DNA from: 'Nostoc azollae' 0708
GTDB taxonomy: Bacteria; Cyanobacteriota; Cyanobacteriia; Cyanobacteriales; Nostocaceae
Direction: 5' to 3'
DNA length: 64,000 nt
Assembly (NCBI RefSeq): GCF_000196515.1
Contig: NC_014248.1
Span: 4,964,001-5,028,000 of the forward strand
The translations under genes and the position numbers were made by a program. The notes beneath the pieces were generated by a model that ran no database searches, had not been told where the DNA came from, and was given only the letters and a program-made list of their open reading frames with translations. Of the stretch, positions 56,190-64,000 are shown one piece after another; position 1 is the first letter of the stretch, and each line of letters starts with the position of its first letter.

Positions 56190-57214
56190 GCTTGGATTAT
56201 TTGTCTTCACATTCATTGCATAAATCAGATTGGCCTTGGACTAATCAGCAGCAAGATTGCATATCCAAAACAGCAAATATTTCTACATACCCTCGCATTA
56301 GTATTATCACACCCAGCTATAATCAAGGGATATTTATTGAAGAAACGATTCGTTCAGTATTACTCCAAGGTTATCCTAATCTAGAATATATAATTATTGA
56401 TGGCGGTAGTACAGATAACACCGTTGATATTATCAATAAATATGAACCTTCGATATATTATTGGGTAAGTGAACCTGATAACGGTCAAACTCATGCTATT
56501 AATAAAGGGCTTGCCAAAGCCACTGGTGATATCATCGCTTATATCAACAGTGATGACTATTACTTGCCAGGAACACTGTTGAAGGTAGCTGAACATTTTC
56601 ACCAATTTCCTGACACTGACTTACTGCACGGAGTCTGTCGCTATGTAAACCAACAAGGGGAAAAAATCGGTGAACAATTTGGCGATATACAAACTTTAGA
56701 AGAAATTTTAGATTTGTGGGATGTATGGTGGAAAAAACGCCAATTTGTGCAACCGGAAGTTTTTTGGACAAGACGCATTTCAGAGAAGATTGGTTTTTTA
56801 AAGGAAGAACTTACCTTTGTCATGGATTATGACTACTGGTGCAGAATCATTCAAGCTGATGGACTCGTCAGGAAAATAGATTCTGAATTATCTTGTTTTC
56901 GATGTACTGAGCATCAAAAATCCAATCAAAATTTAAAAGTAGCAGCTGAATTACTTCATCTTATACAACCACTGCTTTGGAGTAGTTCCACCATAATTTC
57001 GCTTCAAAAGCGATGCTTATTACAGGGTAACTGGTTGTACCAAGCTGTATTCTTGGAACAAGTTAAAATGTCTATTCAATCAAACGATAGGAAACAGAAG
57101 AGATATGCAAAGCTATTAAAAATTATTTTGACTAATCCACAAATTTTATTGAGTTCAGGATTTGTCAACAGGATAAAGTCATTATTAAAAAATAATGTTC
57201 ACTGGATGGATTGA
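56186..57214 (+). CDS. GT2 family glycosyltransferase
   Basis: A 342-residue GT-A enzyme. ISIITPSYNQGIFIEETIRSVL is the first strand, LEYIIIDGGSTDNTVDII the donor-binding part, and IIAYINSDDYYLPG carries the DXD-type metal motif. Later TFVMDYDYWCRI holds the catalytic-side acidic residues. Its start overlaps the acyltransferase stop (ATGA). The next gene begins about 200 bases on. Typical of enzymes adding one sugar to a lipid-linked or growing chain; donor unknown. Confidence 0.9.
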   Translation: MSLDYLSSHSLHKSDWPWTNQQQDCISKTANISTYPRISIITPSYNQGIFIEETIRSVLLQGYPNLEYIIIDGGSTDNTVDIINKYEPSIYYWVSEPDNGQTHAINKGLAKATGDIIAYINSDDYYLPGTLLKVAEHFHQFPDTDLLHGVCRYVNQQGEKIGEQFGDIQTLEEILDLWDVWWKKRQFVQPEVFWTRRISEKIGFLKEELTFVMDYDYWCRIIQADGLVRKIDSELSCFRCTEHQKSNQNLKVAAELLHLIQPLLWSSSTIISLQKRCLLQGNWLYQAVFLEQVKMSIQSNDRKQKRYAKLLKIILTNPQILLSSGFVNRIKSLLKNNVHWMD

Positions 57215-57412
57215 ATAATTTTTATTACCCAACAATGAGAAGATTTCAAAAAAATGGAGTCGAGTTAAATTAACTATAAGAGATAGTTATTTGAATGAGT
57301 GAGGTGTGTTTTCTGATAAAGTGACTGAAGCTATAAAGTAATTCATTTATTAAGAACATAAATTAAATCAACTCTTTTATTTATATTTTTTAGAAAAAAT
57401 ATCATATATATA

Positions 57413-58411
57413 ATGAAAATTGCTGTTTTTGGCTACTATAATGCTCTTAATGCTGGAGACGACCGCATTCAATACTGCATTACTAAATTATTTCAGGGTA
57501 ACAATATTATATTTTTACCTCACTATCTACCTCCTCCACAAGAATATCTTCAGAATTTCGATTGGATATTGATTGGTGGTGGTGGTCTAGTCTTTGAAAG
57601 AGTAGGAATATGGATAAATACAAAACAATGGCTAAAAAAATGTAAAGCTAATATAGGTGTTCTTGGGTTAGGAGTCAATATAATTTCTCCAGAGTTATTA
57701 GCTGAATTGTCTGATTTAATTGAAAGAGCAGAATTCTTTTATGTTAGAGATGATCAGAGTAGGTATTTACTCAATAATCATCCCAAAGTAGAAGTGCATC
57801 CAGACCTAACTTGGTGTTTTCCTTTTCCAGTAGAAAACAATAGCTCCACTAGCAATAAGATTGCAGTCAATTTAGTTCCATGTCACTGGAAAGAATTTGA
57901 TGTAGAAATGTGGTTTAAAGAATTATCAGCATTTCAACTTAATCCTTTCCCATTAAATTTTAATCAGGATAGAGATTTTGATTTATTAAAGAAATATTTT
58001 GTTGATTCAACACCCCAAGAATTTTCTTTGCAACCATTAAGAGAAAGTGAAATTTTGGTGGCGTGTAGATATCACGCTATCATCTTTGCTATGCAGATGG
58101 GAAAACCATTTATCGCTATAAATTACGATAAAAAAGTGCATAGCTTACTAGCAGAAGCTAATCTTTCAGATTTATGCTTAGAAACTACAGAATTTGCTTT
58201 ACTCTCTGAAAAAATAAATTTTGTTTTAGCAAATAAATCCGAAATTAGAGAAACAATTAGTTTATTTGTTAATCAACAAAAAGAAAAGTCAATATATTTA
58301 ACAGAAAATCTGCAAAATTTTGTTAAGCATCAACAAAACAATTCACTTACTCTATCTAGTTCTTTGAAAACAGTTTTAAAAAAAATACTGAAACTTAAAA
58401 AAAAATACTGA
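57413..58411 (+). CDS. Polysaccharide pyruvyl transferase family protein
   Basis: A 332-residue GT-B-like protein. The opening KIAVFGYYNALNAGDDRIQYCI is the start motif of the family, DWILIGGGGLVFE is the glycine-rich strand, and CRYHAIIFAMQMGKPFIAI is the C-terminal signature with the conserved HA. Such enzymes put pyruvate ketals on exopolysaccharide sugars; some members act instead as glycosyltransferases. It ends with a lysine-rich tail. It follows a 200-base gap after the GT2 gene. A second family member starts at 63420. Confidence 0.85.
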   Translation: MKIAVFGYYNALNAGDDRIQYCITKLFQGNNIIFLPHYLPPPQEYLQNFDWILIGGGGLVFERVGIWINTKQWLKKCKANIGVLGLGVNIISPELLAELSDLIERAEFFYVRDDQSRYLLNNHPKVEVHPDLTWCFPFPVENNSSTSNKIAVNLVPCHWKEFDVEMWFKELSAFQLNPFPLNFNQDRDFDLLKKYFVDSTPQEFSLQPLRESEILVACRYHAIIFAMQMGKPFIAINYDKKVHSLLAEANLSDLCLETTEFALLSEKINFVLANKSEIRETISLFVNQQKEKSIYLTENLQNFVKHQQNNSLTLSSSLKTVLKKILKLKKKY

Positions 58412-58445
58412 ACCGGAAAAATACTGAAATGGAGTTGAATTAGAA

Positions 58446-59348
58446 ATGTCTATTGGTTCAATAATTTATCAGTTACAACAAAAATATAAGCATGGATTTA
58501 TCACAGCATACTATAGAGATAGTGTGAGAAAAAGTATATTAAATTCTCAGCCAATTCCTAATACATCTGATAGAGTTTGTGAAATTCATGTTCTGACTTC
58601 TGCCAAAGATTGGTTAAACTTAGTCTGGACATTAAAGTCTTTTTATCATTTTTCCCAGCGTCAATATTCTCTGTGTATTCACGATGATGGAACTCTATCT
58701 CAGGAAAATATCGCAACTTTTAAGTATCATTTTCCCAATGCACGGATTATTGACAGAAAACAAGCTGAGGAAAACGTTTTACCATTATTATCATCTTATC
58801 CTCGCTGTTTAGAGTTTCGCAAGACTAATCACCTATCTCCTAAAGTATTTGATTTCGCTTTATATTTGCAAAGCGATCGCTTGCTGCTTCTAGATAGTGA
58901 TATCTTATTTTTTAAAGAACCCACAGAACTACTCAACCGCATTGAAAACCCAGATTATCAACTCAATACACTGAATGCTGATGTAGATACTGCTTACACA
59001 GTTGGACCAGAAATGGTAAAAACCAATATTGGTTTTGATTTAGCTGCTAGAGTCAATTCAGGATTAGGACTAATTCACAAAAACTCATTGAATTTGAATT
59101 GGATAGAAGAATTTTTAGACCTACCAAATATTATTGGACATTTCTGGCGCATTGAACAAACTATTTATGCTTTGTGTAGTTCTCGTTTTGGAGTAGAACT
59201 ATTACCACCAGCTTATGATGTCCATTTAGAAGGAAGTATCAACGGTTCACCATCTCGTCACTATGTGGGCAAAATTAGACACCTAATGTACAGCGAAGGA
59301 ATTCGTCATTTGGTGCAGAATGGATTTCTTAAGGAGTTACATCGATGA
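58446..59348 (+). CDS. Glycosyltransferase-like protein
   Basis: A 300-residue protein with GT-A-like marks: EIHVLTSAKDWLNLVWTLKSF (nucleotide-side strand) and LLLLDSDILFFKEPTELL, a DXD motif of the GT8/GT2-like type. FWRIEQTIYALC is the acceptor-side helix and a histidine-rich tail (HYVGKIRHLMYSEG) follows. The exact GT family is not certain. No membrane helix. ATG 58446. It overlaps the next gene by four bases, so it is part of the same operon. Confidence 0.72.
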   Translation: MSIGSIIYQLQQKYKHGFITAYYRDSVRKSILNSQPIPNTSDRVCEIHVLTSAKDWLNLVWTLKSFYHFSQRQYSLCIHDDGTLSQENIATFKYHFPNARIIDRKQAEENVLPLLSSYPRCLEFRKTNHLSPKVFDFALYLQSDRLLLLDSDILFFKEPTELLNRIENPDYQLNTLNADVDTAYTVGPEMVKTNIGFDLAARVNSGLGLIHKNSLNLNWIEEFLDLPNIIGHFWRIEQTIYALCSSRFGVELLPPAYDVHLEGSINGSPSRHYVGKIRHLMYSEGIRHLVQNGFLKELHR

Positions 59349-60439
59349 GTTCTGCTGAAGAATTAGCAGTAACCTTAAGGGTTTTGATGATACCTGATTA
59401 CCGCACTGATAACCCTTATCAAACACTGTTATCTAAAGCCTTAGAGAATCAAGGAGTAAAAGTTTTATTTCCTTGTGGTTATCGTCGAGTCTTTCCCATC
59501 TATAGAGCAATTAAAAGTAAAAAACAAATAAATATTTTACATTTACATTGGATAAATCCATACTTCAAAGGTAAAAATATATTCACAAAATTAATTTATG
59601 CTTTAAAACTTCTGATTGATATTTTCTTAACTAAATGGGCAGGTGTGAAAATAGTTTGGACATATCATAATCACATTTCCCATGATTCACAATTTATTTT
59701 TTCAGAAAAATGGTTGCAACGAAATTTGTTTAAATTAGCAGATACAATTATTGTTCACCATGCTTTATCCATAGAAGATATTGCTCAGAATTTTCAAGTC
59801 GAAAGATTAAAATTTGCAGTTATTCCACATGGACACTATAGAGAAATTTACGGAAGCCTAATTTCTCAAATTGAAGCCAGAAAAGCTCTGGGAATACCAT
59901 TAGATAGTCGTATTTACCTCAACTTAGGTATGTTGCGACCTTACAAGGGACTTGAACATTTACTAAAAGTTTGGAGTGACAACCAGGCATTTCTGCAAGC
60001 AAGCACCTTATTGATAGCAGGAAAAGCATTAGATGAACCTTATTTACATAAACTAACTCAATTAGCTGCTTCGGCACAAGGAGTTATTCTTCATGCAGAC
60101 TTTGTAGAAGATAGAAAAATACATCTTTATTTTAGTGCTGCTGATGTAGTCGTGTTACCATTTGAAAAGATTTTAACTTCTGGTAGTTTGATTTTAGCGA
60201 TGTCTTACAATAAACCAATTATTGCTCCTCGTACTAATAGCATAGTTGAAACTTTAGGATCAGGGGATTGGTTGCTTTATGAATTCCCAGATAATGAGGG
60301 ATTGTTGAAATCATTAAAAGCAAGCACTGAAGTGGACTTAAATAAATTAAGTGATTTAGTTAAAAATGGTTGCGATAAATTATCATGGGATAATATTGGC
60401 ATCAAAACTTATCAGGTTTACGAAAACGTCTTGGACTAA
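59345..60439 (+). CDS. GT4-type glycosyltransferase
   Basis: A 364-residue GT-B enzyme. The acceptor half has INILHLHWINPYFKGKNIFTKL and VWTYHNHISHD. The donor half starts FAVIPHGHYREIYGS and RIYLNLGMLRPYKGLEHLLKVW, and has VILHADFVEDRKIHLYFSAADVVVLPFEKILTSGSLILAMSYNKPIIAP with the EX7E-type acidic pair. The start overlaps the previous stop by four bases. Its stop is part of a 24-base palindrome. Confidence 0.85.
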   Translation: MSSAEELAVTLRVLMIPDYRTDNPYQTLLSKALENQGVKVLFPCGYRRVFPIYRAIKSKKQINILHLHWINPYFKGKNIFTKLIYALKLLIDIFLTKWAGVKIVWTYHNHISHDSQFIFSEKWLQRNLFKLADTIIVHHALSIEDIAQNFQVERLKFAVIPHGHYREIYGSLISQIEARKALGIPLDSRIYLNLGMLRPYKGLEHLLKVWSDNQAFLQASTLLIAGKALDEPYLHKLTQLAASAQGVILHADFVEDRKIHLYFSAADVVVLPFEKILTSGSLILAMSYNKPIIAPRTNSIVETLGSGDWLLYEFPDNEGLLKSLKASTEVDLNKLSDLVKNGCDKLSWDNIGIKTYQVYENVLD

Positions 60440-60455
60440 TTAATTAATTAGTCCA
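60432..60455. repeat. 24-bp perfect palindrome at the GT4 stop
   Basis: TGGACTAATTAA and its complement meet directly. The palindrome includes the stop codon of the GT4 gene. It could form a hairpin with a short loop, but the AT centre is weak. A terminator is not proven since the next gene is co-directional 40 bases on. Confidence 0.6.
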
Positions 60456-60494
60456 GTAATTTATAATTACTTTAATTTAATTACTTTTTCATCT

Positions 60495-61475
60495 ATGCCT
60501 GTAATTGCATTATTAATGTCAGATCCCTCCGTTCATTCCCAAAATTACTTTCAGCAATTTATTACAGAAAATGGAGATAATTTTTGGCAATCGACCCAAT
60601 TTGTTATTAATCCAGAAAAGGGTAAATTTGACGGAATCATAGTCTATCAGAGCATCAAAGCATTAGATAGAACATACCAACTGAGTTGTCCAAAAACACG
60701 CACACTGCTAGTTTTAAAAGAACCACCAGATATCCTGCATCTTCCTGAAGGATATACAAGACAATTTTACTGTACATTAGGTCAAGATAATCGAGTAAAA
60801 TCCACAAAGCGCATCCTTTCCTATGCTGGATATCATTGGTATGTGGAAATAAATATTCGTGATGCAATTAACACATATAATTTACCAAAAACCAAACTAA
60901 TATCAGCAGTAGTTTCTAGCAAAACTGACACTATTGGTCATCGCCAAAGACTAGACTTTATGTATGAAATCAAAAAACACCTTGGTGGACAGTTAGATTG
61001 GTTTGGTAGAGGTATTCAAGAATTGGTTAATTGTAAGGCAGATGCTCTACTTGATTACAAATATCATATAGTTCTTGAAAATGGAGCTTGGCCACATTAC
61101 TGGACAGAAAAATTAGCCGATGCTTTTGTTTCTAACTGCTTTCCATTTTACTGGGGAGCGCCAAATATACTGGACTATTTTGAGCCAGAATCATTAAAAA
61201 TGATTGATGTAAATGATATTGCAGGGTCAGTCAAATCTATAGAACAAGCTATTACTCAGGATATATATATAACTGCCCAACCTGCTCTGGCGCAAGCTAG
61301 GAATAAGATCCTTACGGACTATCATCCATATCAAACTTACCTAGATTTATTCAATAGTTTTCCAGCCGCTGAACACAGTGATATTGTAATTAAACCACAT
61401 AGTAATTTTAAATATGACTTGATAACTCGCTTGCAAATCCACGCAACTAAATATCTAAAGGAAATGACAGTTTAA
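60495..61475 (+). CDS. GT10-like (fucosyltransferase fold) glycosyltransferase
   Basis: A 326-residue GT-B protein. The C-terminal half carries the GT10 signature: LLDYKYHIVLENGAWPHYWTEKLADAF-type sequence (YKYHIVLENG, then WTEKLADAFV) and NCFPFYWGAPNILDYFEPES, which in alpha-1,3-fucosyltransferases binds GDP-fucose. QRLDFMYEIKKH and GQLDWFGRGIQ give the acceptor-to-donor linker. The N-terminal half is divergent. The donor could be GDP-fucose or a related sugar. Start ATG 60495. Co-directional with the neighbouring glycosyltransferases. Confidence 0.82.
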   Translation: MPVIALLMSDPSVHSQNYFQQFITENGDNFWQSTQFVINPEKGKFDGIIVYQSIKALDRTYQLSCPKTRTLLVLKEPPDILHLPEGYTRQFYCTLGQDNRVKSTKRILSYAGYHWYVEINIRDAINTYNLPKTKLISAVVSSKTDTIGHRQRLDFMYEIKKHLGGQLDWFGRGIQELVNCKADALLDYKYHIVLENGAWPHYWTEKLADAFVSNCFPFYWGAPNILDYFEPESLKMIDVNDIAGSVKSIEQAITQDIYITAQPALAQARNKILTDYHPYQTYLDLFNSFPAAEHSDIVIKPHSNFKYDLITRLQIHATKYLKEMTV

Positions 61476-61511
61476 ATTATTCATTTTTCTAGTGGTATAA
61501 AACCATCCAAT

Positions 61512-62462
61512 ATGAACCCAAAAGTCAGTATTCTTATTCCCTGCTACAACGCAGAAAAATGGATTGCACAAGCCATAGAAAGTGCATTAAATCAAACTTA
61601 TCCTTATAAAGAAGTAATTGTTGTTGATGATGGTTCTACAGATGGAAGTTTAGAAGTAATTAAGGGTTTTGGTAATTCCATTTATTGGGAAACAAGAGAA
61701 AATCGCGGAAGTAACGTTGCCCGTAATCGTTTATTAGAACTAAGTACAGGAGAATGGATACAATATCTAGATGCAGATGATTATTTACTGCTAACCAAGA
61801 TTGAAAAACAAATCAATTTTCTAGAACAAGTCTCTAGTATAGATATTATTTATAGTCCCAGTATTCTTGAATATTGGGAAACAGAAATGGTAAAGCAAGA
61901 GATTTTGCCTATTTCTGAACCCCATGATCCTTGGATTTTGTTAGCTTTGTGGCAGTTACCGCAAACAGGTAGTCCTCTGTGGAAAAAACAGGCTCTTTTA
62001 GATGTAGGCAAATGGAAAATTAATCAACCCGTCTGTCAAGAACATGAGTTATATTTACGACTTCTCAAAGGAGGGAAAAAATTTGCATATTTTCATGATT
62101 CTGGTTCAGTTTACAGGCAATGGAGTGAATCCACTCTTTGTAAAAAAGATAAAATATTAACCTATCAGCATCGTTCAGAAATCACAGATGATTTAGAATC
62201 ATATTTAAAATTAATTAATCAACTTAATAATGAGCGTCTTAATGCTATTAATAAATCGAGATTTGACTGTGCTAGAATAATTTGGTTATTCAATGGAACA
62301 TGGGCTAAAAGTATTATTAAGAAAATCTATAAATCAGAACACGATTTTCAGTTACCTAGCTCCACAGTGCCTAAATTATATCAGATCATATATCATTATT
62401 TTGGCTTTGAGGCTGCTGAAATAACCGCAAAATTGAAAAGACAGGTTTTAGATTTAATTTAA
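61512..62462 (+). CDS. GT2 family glycosyltransferase
   Basis: A 316-residue GT-A enzyme with the complete family start VSILIPCYNAEKWIAQAIESAL, EVIVVDDGSTDGSLEVI, and IQYLDADDYLLLTKIEKQI with the DXD motif. The later VCQEHELYLRLLKGG and SVYRQWSES fit the acceptor and catalytic side. About 35 bases follow the GT10-like gene, so they are cotranscribed. Donor and acceptor unknown. Confidence 0.9.
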   Translation: MNPKVSILIPCYNAEKWIAQAIESALNQTYPYKEVIVVDDGSTDGSLEVIKGFGNSIYWETRENRGSNVARNRLLELSTGEWIQYLDADDYLLLTKIEKQINFLEQVSSIDIIYSPSILEYWETEMVKQEILPISEPHDPWILLALWQLPQTGSPLWKKQALLDVGKWKINQPVCQEHELYLRLLKGGKKFAYFHDSGSVYRQWSESTLCKKDKILTYQHRSEITDDLESYLKLINQLNNERLNAINKSRFDCARIIWLFNGTWAKSIIKKIYKSEHDFQLPSSTVPKLYQIIYHYFGFEAAEITAKLKRQVLDLI

Positions 62463-62475
62463 TAGATAATTAAAT

Positions 62476-63297
62476 ATGCAAAAGGAAAAATTTAAAATCC
62501 ACTCCATTTGTTTAGTCAAAAATGAAGTTGATATTATTGGATTCTGTTTAGAACAAGCTTGTCAGTGGTCTGATTATATCTACGTTTATGATGGTGAAAG
62601 CACAGATGGTACTTGGGAAAAAGTTCTGTCAATGCAGAATGGACAAATTATTCCCTGGAAGCAAGATGGGAAAGTCTTTCAAGAATCCCTCAGAGGTGAA
62701 GTATTCAATGCTTTCAAGCATCAAGCGAAGCCAGGTGATTGGTGGTGTCATCTTGATGCTGATGAATTTTATCTCAAGTCTCCTCGTGAATTTCTGGCTA
62801 ACGTTAGTCAGTTTAATCACGTTGTTTGGGGAATGGCTATCGAATACTACCTAACTGATAAAGATATTAATTCCCTAGATTTTAGTCAACCAATCTCGGA
62901 AATATTATTATCACTAAAGTTTTACAAAATTGAGAATTCTGAACCTAGATTTTTCAGACATCGTGATGGTTTAATTTGGGATATTGGTTCATGGCCAAAA
63001 CATATAGGCGTAGTTAATAAAGAACGTATTTTATATAAGCATTATAAATACAGAACTCCTGAACAAATTCAGAAAAGATTGGATACTCGCCGTCTTGCTA
63101 GAGAACGGGGTTTTCCTGGTTGGGATCATGCTGTAGAAAAAGATTGGCGAAATAAAATTACCAACTCTCATCAACTAAATTCTGATCAACAAGATGGAAG
63201 TTATATTATAGATACAGCCGAACTACCGAATCATTTGGAATCTTGTACCCAAAGAATACTGAAAATATTAATGCATTCTCTCAGAATTTGGACTTAG
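62476..63297 (+). CDS. GT2-like glycosyltransferase
   Basis: A 273-residue GT-A-type protein. IHSICLVKNEVDIIGFCL is the opening strand, IYVYDGESTDGTWEKVL the donor loop, and WWCHLDADEFYL carries the DXD motif. The middle and end (FFRHRDGLIWDIGSWPKH, then KHYKYRTPEQIQKRLDTRR) resemble the GT2/GT92-like group whose members have a KHY.YR segment near the end. It starts 13 bases after the previous stop. Substrate unknown. Confidence 0.82.
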   Translation: MQKEKFKIHSICLVKNEVDIIGFCLEQACQWSDYIYVYDGESTDGTWEKVLSMQNGQIIPWKQDGKVFQESLRGEVFNAFKHQAKPGDWWCHLDADEFYLKSPREFLANVSQFNHVVWGMAIEYYLTDKDINSLDFSQPISEILLSLKFYKIENSEPRFFRHRDGLIWDIGSWPKHIGVVNKERILYKHYKYRTPEQIQKRLDTRRLARERGFPGWDHAVEKDWRNKITNSHQLNSDQQDGSYIIDTAELPNHLESCTQRILKILMHSLRIWT

Positions 63298-63419
63298 TTA
63301 TTATTTGCAACATACAGCATATTGCAGATAAATGAAGTACACAACGAGACTTGCAAAATCTCACACCAACAAGATTTTATTGCTGAATGCTGAATCGCTG
63401 CTGTAATTGAGAAATTATA

Positions 63420-64000
63420 ATGAAATTATACTATGCAAACAAAACCAGAAGTTATGTTACCTTTAGTAACTTTGGTGATGATCTCAATGGTTGGCTTTGG
63501 CCACAAGTTTTACCCGGAGTTTTTAATGATGATGCTTCTGAAAGCGTATTTGTAGGATTTGGAACACTGCTTAATGAAAATCTACCACAGTTCAAACGTA
63601 CTGTTATTTTTGGGACTGGTCATGGTTTTGGTAAACTTCCGCAAATAGATGATACTTGGAAAATATATTGTGTCAGAGGTCCCCTGACTGCTGCTGCCTT
63701 AAACCTCCCAGAAGCATTAGGAATTGCTGATACTGCTATTTTAGTAAACCGAATTTATCGTCGTGCTGATACAAGTAAAAAATATAAAGTGGCTTTTATT
63801 CCCTATGCGTGGGAGATGGAAAATAGCCCAGAAATATTCTTAGAAGTTTGTCGACAATTAAACTATATTTGTATTGATCCACGTTGGAAGGTAGAAAAAG
63901 TTCTTCAAGAAATTAGCAAATCTGAACTTGTGGTTAGCGCCGCTATGCATGGTGCAATCGTGGCTGACGCACTGCGAGTACCTTGGATCTCTGTAAAATC
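63420..64000 (+). CDS. Polysaccharide pyruvyl transferase-like protein, cut by window end
   Basis: From ATG 63420 the frame is open to the last base (about 193 codons shown). It reads MKLYYANKTRSYVTFSNFGD, then DLNGWLWPQVLP, VFVGFGTLLNENLPQ, VIFGTGHGFG, IYCVRGPLTAAALNLPEA and LVVSAAMHGAIVADALRVPWISVKS, which is the RGP and HGA pattern of the pyruvyl transferase (GumL/ExoV-like) family. It is the second such protein in the locus. The C-terminus lies beyond the window. The frame starts 122 bases after the GT2-like gene. Confidence 0.85.
   Translation, partial: MKLYYANKTRSYVTFSNFGDDLNGWLWPQVLPGVFNDDASESVFVGFGTLLNENLPQFKRTVIFGTGHGFGKLPQIDDTWKIYCVRGPLTAAALNLPEALGIADTAILVNRIYRRADTSKKYKVAFIPYAWEMENSPEIFLEVCRQLNYICIDPRWKVEKVLQEISKSELVVSAAMHGAIVADALRVPWISVK

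Noticed and set aside
1-64000. tRNA or rRNA genes
   Set aside because: No cloverleaf with a GGTTCRANYC-type T arm or rRNA core sequence was recognised on either strand; a tRNAscan run would settle this.

Overview
The window is chromosomal DNA from a filamentous cyanobacterium, most likely Nostocales. The evidence is low-GC coding sequence, HIP1-type GCGATCGC octamers, short TTAGTCA-type tandem repeats, and cyanobacterial gene families: a Tic20-like protein, a LabA/NYN-domain protein, DUF29, DUF928, a lumenal pentapeptide-repeat protein and the S2/EF-Ts/RecG neighbourhood. Many insertion-sequence remnants and pseudogenes sit between well-kept housekeeping genes, which suggests a genome with active transposition and gene decay.

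Layout. 0-4.4 kb: the end of a membrane-anchored protein, then a graveyard of broken genes (one split by a 146-bp tandem duplication, a helicase fragment, a truncated DUF928 protein), then an alpha/beta hydrolase. 5.4-16.7 kb: housekeeping genes, namely metG, a labA-like gene, lptC, a dacB-type PBP4, a pentapeptide protein and the glycine cleavage genes gcvT, gcvH and gcvP. 16.9-19.1 kb: an orphan phytochrome-type PAS fragment and a GT39 mannosyltransferase. 19.1-29.6 kb: a rearranged accessory region with two inverted copies of a defective IS, an intact-looking IS630 element, a large two-P-loop 'KGGVGR' ATPase gene broken by stops and by another transposase, small MITEs, and the two halves of one GNAT gene lying 8.6 kb apart on opposite strands. 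29.6-35.4 kb: recG, a conserved hypothetical gene, tsf and rpsB on the minus strand. 35.5-37.8 kb: a decayed PIN-like gene cassette and a DUF29 gene split by an ISKra4-type element with a 9-bp target duplication. 37.9-50.4 kb: GT2, argG, DedA, a STAS protein, a coiled-coil protein, rpsF, an FAH-family hydrolase, a Tic20-like protein, an IS607 remnant, glyA, a WecA/MraY-type transferase and cinA. 51.0-64.0 kb: a polysaccharide locus running off the window, with GT4, GT2, GT10-like and other glycosyltransferases, a Wzm/Wzt-type ABC exporter, a hexapeptide acyltransferase and two pyruvyltransferase-family proteins.

How the parts work together. gcvT/H/P and glyA cover glycine decarboxylation and serine formation, the photorespiratory glycine route. 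The 51-64 kb genes look like an assembly line for a surface polysaccharide exported by an ABC transporter; the WecA-like gene at 48 kb could start lipid-linked sugars for it, and lptC points to lipopolysaccharide transport.

The most informative structure is the 19-29 kb region. The two IS copies are inverted relative to each other, and undoing one recombination between them rejoins the GNAT gene. It also places the orphan ORF at 29.2-29.6 kb (downstream of recG) in the same direction as, and just before, the broken KGGVGR ATPase gene. This suggests a decayed two-gene accessory system, possibly conflict-related, that the present gene order hides.
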